Positions 5,515 through 9,688 of a stretch of 9,688 bases of DNA are shown here, piece by piece. The stretch is taken from positions 3,332,397 to 3,342,084 of the forward strand of contig LS998015.1 in assembly GCA_900498245.1 (NCBI GenBank), written 5' to 3'. A program made the translations under genes and the position numbers. The stretch comes from Candidatus Zixiibacteriota bacterium (GTDB lineage: Bacteria; Zixibacteria; MSB-5A5; GN15; PGXB01). The notes under the pieces were generated by a model that had not been told where the DNA came from, did no database searches, and saw only the letters and a program-made list of their open reading frames with translations. Each line of letters opens with the position of its first letter. The stretch's first letter is position 1.

Positions 5515-8013
5515 TCAATTTTGCGCCTGCTCCACCAGCGTCTTATAGCGATCGATCAAATCGTTCAGCGAATCTTTTGATTCCGATTCCGCCTGAATCA
5601 GAAACGAGGCCGTCAGGGTATCGGGCGATACCAGCACCCATCCCTCCGGTTCGAAAATCCTGATACCGTCGATTAACTGGCGATTCTTGTTGTCGGTATC
5701 GGTGATAATTTTGCGCATCACCTGTCCCTTTTTGGCCCAGGGGCACGGCACTTTTATTTCGCGGCGGATATACTTTTCGAAATCGGTTCGCATCTCGCCC
5801 AACCGGACCCGCTCTTTGGCCATCATTTCAATTATGAAAGCGATAGCCAGGATAGCGTCGCTGCCCATCTGGAAACCGGGGAATATAAAGCCGCCCAGTG
5901 TCCCTCCGACATAATCGACCCCGCCGGTCTGGAACGCCTCCATCATCGAAAGATGCGTGTTCCGCACCCTTAACACTTCCACCCCGTACCGGGCCGCGAT
6001 CTTCTCCACTCCCATCGACGCCGATACCGGCACCGCGATTCTTCGGCAGGGATAAAGGCGAAGGTACAGGTCGGTCACGAGAAGCAACAGCAACTGGTTG
6101 TCGATCGGATTGCCGTTCTCGTCGACCACGGTCAATTTTTCCGCCGCCGGGTTGATATGGAAGCCGACATCGGCATGAAGCGAACGGACAATCGACGATA
6201 ATTGCACGATCGATTCCGCCATCTCATCGGGATGACTGGAGAACTGCCGCGGGTCCAGATACGCATTCAGCGCGATAACATTAAGTCCCAGCTGTGAAAA
6301 TATGGTCGGAAAGACCTGCGAGGCCCCGCCGTTGGCGTAATCGATCACCACCTTGAATCCTGATTTCTGGATGATGTCGGGGTGAATCGAAGATATAAAA
6401 TCGGTCCGGTAATTTTCCAGCACGCCGGCCGGCGCGTCAAGGTGACCGATTTCATCCAGAGTCGCCAGACGATAATCTTCGCCGAAAAAGAGCCTCTCCA
6501 CCTTTTTCAGTTTCGCCGTCGGCATATCGAGACTGTCGCCGTTGAAAAATATTATGTCGATCAGATGATAATCATTCGGATTGTGACGGACATAAATACC
6601 CGCCGCGTAAGTACCATTATGTAAAGCATAACGGACCACCGGAATCGGAAGCATCTCCAGGTCATCGACATCGATCCCGGCCGCCAGAAGCCCGCTTATA
6701 AGACCCCTTTTTAAAAGACGGGAAATATCGGAGGCGTCGCGGCTGGTTACAACCGTCTTGCCGGGACCCAGGAACGCCCCGAAAGCCGAGCCGAGTTTTA
6801 CCGTCATCTCCGGCGTCAGTTCCGTCAGGGCCAGCCCTGTCACTTTTGACTGGGTGAACAGTTCCCGGTTCCACTTATCACCCCAAACGAGCGAGGTCGA
6901 CAGGATGGCCCCTTCATCGACCGTCTTACCGGGCCAGACTTTGCAGTTGGCCTTGATGGTCGCCCCCGATCCAACCGTGCAGTCATCGGATATAATTACA
7001 TTATCAAGGAACAGTATATTATCGCCGATTCTGGCGCGGGAACACACAATGGAGCGCTCCAGTTTCGATTCCGCCCCGATCCAGGAATCGGACCAAATAA
7101 TAGAATGGTTCAATTCCGATTTATCTCCGATTCTGGCCCGCGGGCCGACTACGGAATTGTCCAGACTGGTATCATCGCCGACAATGGCATTATGCCCGAT
7201 GATGGCGGTACCGGTCACCGTGATATTCTGCCCCAGGGTCACACCCCGGCCGACATAGGCAATCCCTTCGCCGAAAGCCATTCTTTCCATGTTGAGATCC
7301 AGATTGACATTACCGGAAAGAAGGTCGTCATGGGCGCGGGCATATTCATCGATATTCCCGACATCTTTCCAGTACCCTTCCGCAATCATGCCAAAAAGCC
7401 CCATTTTCTTCTGAAGCATTAAGGGATAAAGATTCTGCGAAAAATCGAAATTAGTCTTGGGCGGGATCAGGCGGACCGTATGCGGCTCTAAAATATAAAT
7501 GCCGGTATTGATGGTATCGGAAAACATCTCGCCCCACGACGGTTTTTCCAGAAAACGCACAATATGCCCGTCGTCGTCGGTTATCACGATACCATACTGC
7601 AGGGGATTTTCCACCCGGGTTAGTAGGATCGTGGCTTCCGATTTCTTCTTCTTGTGCCATTCCACCGCTTCGCTCAAATCGAAATCGGTGAGGACATCGC
7701 CGGAAATCACCAGCACCGTCTCATCGATAAAATTATCGGCGAAACGGACCGCACCGGCTGTCCCGTAATCCTCGGTCGGCTGGAGATATTCCATTTTCAC
7801 GCCGAATTTACGGCCGTCCCGGAAATAATTTTTTATATCCTCGGCCTGGAAAAAGAGAAGCGAGATGATATCATCGAATCCGTTCTTCTTGAGGAGATTG
7901 ACAACATGTTCCATCATCGGGATATTGCCGATCGGAACCATCGGCTTCGGAATATTGATCGTAAGCGGCCGCAGCCTCGTGCCGAAGCCGCCGGCCATTA
8001 TGATTGCCTTCAT
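5515..8013 (-). CDS. Nucleotidyltransferase / beta-helix / phosphohexomutase-like fusion protein (mannose-1-phosphate guanylyltransferase-like)
   Basis: An 832-residue protein. Residues 1-235 form a sugar-phosphate nucleotidyltransferase domain: AGGFGTRLRPLT (7-18), PKPM (22-25), GTAGAVR (84-90), VISGDVLTDFDL (102-113), FLEKP (154-158), NTGIYILEP (169-177), YWKDVG (214-219). Residues 250-380 are hexapeptide repeats of a left-handed beta-helix. Residues 385-832 resemble the alpha-D-phosphohexomutase family. The architecture matches proteins annotated as mannose-1-phosphate guanylyltransferase/phosphomannomutase in several phyla, so it should make an NDP-sugar for cell-surface glycans; GDP-mannose is likely but not proven. 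In the mutase half the phosphoserine is Arg476 (VRHNP), the metal loop is NPAAEK (621-626), the sugar loop is GGTLGG (703-708) and the phosphate loop is SPDTLTA (796-802), so mutase activity is doubtful. I chose the ATG at 8013-8011: GGAG lies 7 bases upstream and MKAIIMAGG is the usual family start, whereas an earlier in-frame TTG would overlap the upstream gene. It is the last gene before a terminator. Confidence 0.88.
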   Translation of the reverse strand: MKAIIMAGGFGTRLRPLTINIPKPMVPIGNIPMMEHVVNLLKKNGFDDIISLLFFQAEDIKNYFRDGRKFGVKMEYLQPTEDYGTAGAVRFADNFIDETVLVISGDVLTDFDLSEAVEWHKKKKSEATILLTRVENPLQYGIVITDDDGHIVRFLEKPSWGEMFSDTINTGIYILEPHTVRLIPPKTNFDFSQNLYPLMLQKKMGLFGMIAEGYWKDVGNIDEYARAHDDLLSGNVNLDLNMERMAFGEGIAYVGRGVTLGQNITVTGTAIIGHNAIVGDDTSLDNSVVGPRARIGDKSELNHSIIWSDSWIGAESKLERSIVCSRARIGDNILFLDNVIISDDCTVGSGATIKANCKVWPGKTVDEGAILSTSLVWGDKWNRELFTQSKVTGLALTELTPEMTVKLGSAFGAFLGPGKTVVTSRDASDISRLLKRGLISGLLAAGIDVDDLEMLPIPVVRYALHNGTYAAGIYVRHNPNDYHLIDIIFFNGDSLDMPTAKLKKVERLFFGEDYRLATLDEIGHLDAPAGVLENYRTDFISSIHPDIIQKSGFKVVIDYANGGASQVFPTIFSQLGLNVIALNAYLDPRQFSSHPDEMAESIVQLSSIVRSLHADVGFHINPAAEKLTVVDENGNPIDNQLLLLLVTDLYLRLYPCRRIAVPVSASMGVEKIAARYGVEVLRVRNTHLSMMEAFQTGGVDYVGGTLGGFIFPGFQMGSDAILAIAFIIEMMAKERVRLGEMRTDFEKYIRREIKVPCPWAKKGQVMRKIITDTDNKNRQLIDGIRIFEPEGWVLVSPDTLTASFLIQAESESKDSLNDLIDRYKTLVEQAQN

Positions 8014-8044
8014 ATGAGGACTCCAAATTGAACCATTGTCGATC

Positions 8045-8713
8045 TTACCCGGCAATGCGACCGGAGTTTTTCAACCAATTCAATATATCGTAAAAATTCT
8101 GATATTCAATAGCCGGAATATTACACCGGCGGCAGTATTCCAGAAGATCCCCGCGGGCGAAAATGATGTCGGCCTCCGGGACGGCACAGATGTCCGAGAG
8201 CCCGTCGCCCACGAAAACCACCTCAAATTCATGGCGCCGACTTCCCGCAATCTCCCGGATCCTTTCCCCTTTGCAGGAACCGCAACGGGTGCAGCCGTTA
8301 TTTTTGTGGGGAAATTCCAGTTTCAGTCTGCCCTTTTCCAAAATGCCATGGTTGCAGTAGCGCGGGATTTCCGCCATATTAAATTGCTTTAGAAGATACT
8401 CGATATATAAGTCTGTCCCATCGGAGACAATATAGAAAGGAATCTTGTTTTCCCGGCTCATTTGATACAGGTCCGCCGCCCCGGCCCGCAACTCGAAACT
8501 GTCAAGCAAGGAATAGAACTCCTCCGGCGACACTTTGACCAGTTCGGCTTCGCGGAGAAGGCATTCCCGCGATGATATCAATCCCTGTTTCCAATCCGCG
8601 ACCAACTGCTCATTGCGGCCGTCCGAAAAGAGTGTAAAAATGCGGTTGCCGACATCTTTGACCGTGAAGGTGCCGTCAAAATCGGAAAATATGATAAGTT
8701 TTTTTTCTTCCAT
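8045..8713 (-). CDS. MtnX-like HAD-IB family phosphatase
   Basis: A 222-residue cytosolic phosphatase of the haloacid dehalogenase superfamily, subfamily IB. The motifs are in order: DFDGT (11-15; Asp11 nucleophile, Asp13 acid/base), IVSDGT (95-100, Ser97), Lys148 in CKGERI, and FVGDGLSDICAV (167-178) for magnesium. C141-x2-C144-x2-C147 (CTRCGSC) just before the motif III lysine is a feature I associate with the MtnX-like branch and might bind a metal. MtnX itself dephosphorylates an enol intermediate of methionine salvage, but no other salvage gene is here, so the substrate is open. Its place before an NDP-sugar gene makes a phosphosugar possible (inference). The start ATG 8713-8711 abuts the stop codon of the upstream gene (TAAATG) with only a weak ribosome binding site, so translation is probably coupled. 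Confidence 0.8.
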   Translation of the reverse strand: MEEKKLIIFSDFDGTFTVKDVGNRIFTLFSDGRNEQLVADWKQGLISSRECLLREAELVKVSPEEFYSLLDSFELRAGAADLYQMSRENKIPFYIVSDGTDLYIEYLLKQFNMAEIPRYCNHGILEKGRLKLEFPHKNNGCTRCGSCKGERIREIAGSRRHEFEVVFVGDGLSDICAVPEADIIFARGDLLEYCRRCNIPAIEYQNFYDILNWLKNSGRIAG

Positions 8714-8995
8714 TTAGTGCCACAATTTCATCAAAGCCGACACGCCGATAATCAGTATTACCACCCAGGCCAGCCATTGATACTTGGTATCACCATTTTG
8801 CCTGAAATGACTGCTCATCCATATAAAACGGATCGGCGCCGAAAGAATCAACAGGATAAGGGAGACCTGATAAAATTTCATGCCGATTCTTGAATTTATC
8901 AGGTAAACCGCAACCGAAACCACAAAGGCGACCGCGATTAACCAAACCAACCCTTTCTGCAATTTGACCAGGCCGAAATATCCCTGACTCTCCAT
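8714..8995 (-). CDS. Small three-helix membrane protein, DUF1634-like
   Basis: 93 residues with three hydrophobic segments: about 13-33, 41-60 and 73-91. SLILLILSAPIRFIWM (45-60) resembles the L-L-I-x-x-P-V-x-R core of DUF1634 proteins, and a charged, Asp-containing loop followed by a last helix also fits. DUF1634 genes are commonly found directly after TauE/SafE-family genes, as here, with a gap of four bases. I infer an inner-membrane partner or accessory of that transporter; the biochemical role of the family is not known to me. The ATG start at 8995-8993 has only a loose G-rich site upstream, inside the end of the preceding gene. The family call rests on remembered pattern and context, not on a search. 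Confidence 0.65.
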   Translation of the reverse strand: MESQGYFGLVKLQKGLVWLIAVAFVVSVAVYLINSRIGMKFYQVSLILLILSAPIRFIWMSSHFRQNGDTKYQWLAWVVILIIGVSALMKLWH

Positions 8996-8999
8996 AAAT

Positions 9000-9688
9000 T
9001 TATGCCACTCCCTTCAAAAACATCCGGAAAGCGAGGTAAATCATTAGCACTGCAAAAACCCATTTGACAACCTTGGTATGCACCTTCAGCCCCAGCCAGC
9101 TTCCAGCCCATCCCCCGGCCATGGTCCCGAGCATTACCTGTCCGGCATATTCGACATCAAGCGTTCCTTTGGCCAGATAAACAACCGATCCGGCCGTGGC
9201 AATAATGCCGATGGTAAAAGCCGATGTGCCTCTCGAGACATCCAGCGAATAATTGAAAATAAGATAGGTCGCCGGGACAATCAGAACCCCGCCTCCCACT
9301 CCGAGAAGACTGGAAATTATCCCCACCACAAAAGCAATTAACATGACCGGAATGAAATGCGGACGATGGCCCATCTCTCTCGGGGGCCGGCCGCCGTCTT
9401 TCTTTCTCAGGATCGAAAACACCATGTAAGCCATCAGTATTGAAAAGGACATTTGCAGGAAGTGTTCCGGCACATACGAACTCATCGAACTCCCCAGAAC
9501 GGCCCCCAAAGAGGCAAAAATCGAGAGAAGCACTACCAAACGGTAATCAATCAAACCTTTTTCCAGATACCGGGTCGAAGAGACTATAGAATTGGCCATA
9601 ATCGTGGCCAGTGACAGCGCCACCGCCTGATGCATCGGCAATTTGAAGCCCAGCGTGAGAAGCGGCACCAGGATAACCCCGCCGCCCA
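9000..9688 (-). CDS. TauE/SafE-family membrane permease (sulfite exporter-like), N-terminus cut by window edge
   Basis: About 228 codons are visible, and the reading frame stays open to the right edge. It opens with GGGVILVPLLTLGFKLP and repeats the pattern in the second half as GVGGGVLIVP, residues 123-132 when counted from the GTG codon at 9668. This internal two-fold repeat of glycine-rich motif and VP is the hallmark of the TauE/SafE (DUF81) family. Hydrophobic stretches suggest about seven membrane helices in the visible part. Perhaps 15-20 N-terminal residues with the first glycine motif are missing. Members export or import sulfur-containing anions such as sulfite or sulfoacetate, but most are uncharacterised and the substrate here is unknown. 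The GTG at 9668 is not the true start, because it falls inside the conserved first motif. It is followed by the DUF1634-like gene. Confidence 0.88.
   Translation of the reverse strand, partial: GGGVILVPLLTLGFKLPMHQAVALSLATIMANSIVSSTRYLEKGLIDYRLVVLLSIFASLGAVLGSSMSSYVPEHFLQMSFSILMAYMVFSILRKKDGGRPPREMGHRPHFIPVMLIAFVVGIISSLLGVGGGVLIVPATYLIFNYSLDVSRGTSAFTIGIIATAGSVVYLAKGTLDVEYAGQVMLGTMAGGWAGSWLGLKVHTKVVKWVFAVLMIYLAFRMFLKGVA

Noticed and set aside
8014-8055. N-terminal extension of the fusion gene from a TTG at 8055
   Set aside because: It would overlap the end of the phosphatase gene and add 14 residues before the standard MKAIIMAGG family start; the ATG at 8013 has its own ribosome binding site.
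8717-8722. Second TGGCAC on the minus strand near the phosphatase start
   Set aside because: No TTGC or GC element lies at the required spacing downstream, so it is not a -24/-12 promoter.
9666-9668. GTG at 9668 as the start of the TauE/SafE gene
   Set aside because: The open frame continues to the window edge with GGGVILVP, the conserved first motif, so the gene begins outside the window.

Overview
The window is a stretch of bacterial chromosome of roughly balanced base composition in which every gene I can support lies on the minus strand. It therefore reads from the right end (9688) towards the left end (1). The genes are nucleotide-sugar and surface-glycan genes, one aminoacyl-tRNA synthetase and a small membrane-transport pair. 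I see no mobile elements, CRISPR arrays, tRNAs or rRNAs. The taxon cannot be fixed from the sequence. A Gram-negative-type bacterium that makes pseudaminic-acid-like sugars and uses sigma-54 is the most I would infer.

Right block (9688 to 5515): a TauE/SafE-family membrane protein cut by the window edge, a 93-residue three-helix membrane protein resembling DUF1634, an MtnX-like HAD-IB phosphatase, and a large nucleotidyltransferase / left-handed beta-helix / phosphohexomutase-like fusion protein. Gaps are 4, 0 and 31 bases, so this looks like one transcription unit. It ends at a strong stem-loop at 5435-5472. The mutase-like half of the fusion protein lacks the usual catalytic residues in all four signature loops.

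Middle block (5514 to 3786): asnS, coding for asparaginyl-tRNA synthetase, with its own clear sigma-70-type promoter (-35 TTGATT, 17-base spacer, -10 TAATAT) and a good ribosome binding site.

Left block (3785 to 1): a pseudaminic-acid (Pse) type nucleotide-sugar operon in the order pseB, pseC, an SpsF-family cytidylyltransferase (probably doing the job of PseF), and pseG (cut at the left edge). The sugars run UDP-GlcNAc to the 4-keto-6-deoxy-altrose intermediate (PseB), then to the 4-amino sugar (PseC). After an acetyltransferase outside the window, UDP is removed (PseG), and after a synthase also outside the window, the nonulosonic acid is CMP-activated (SpsF/PseF role).

The most interesting region is the 349-base space upstream of pseB. 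It holds a near-consensus sigma-54 promoter (TGGCAC-N5-TTGCA) pointing at pseB. Upstream of that lie a perfect 6-5-6 dyad and a tandem pair of 10-base repeats spaced 22 bases apart, at distances typical of enhancer sites for sigma-54 activators. Just downstream of the predicted transcription start is an unannotated 42-codon ORF with an excellent Shine-Dalgarno sequence. Its end overlaps the pseB start by 14 bases, so it could be a regulatory leader or a small protein of the operon. The arrangement suggests that synthesis of the surface sugar is controlled together with a sigma-54 regulon, such as the flagellar or exopolysaccharide regulon in other bacteria.
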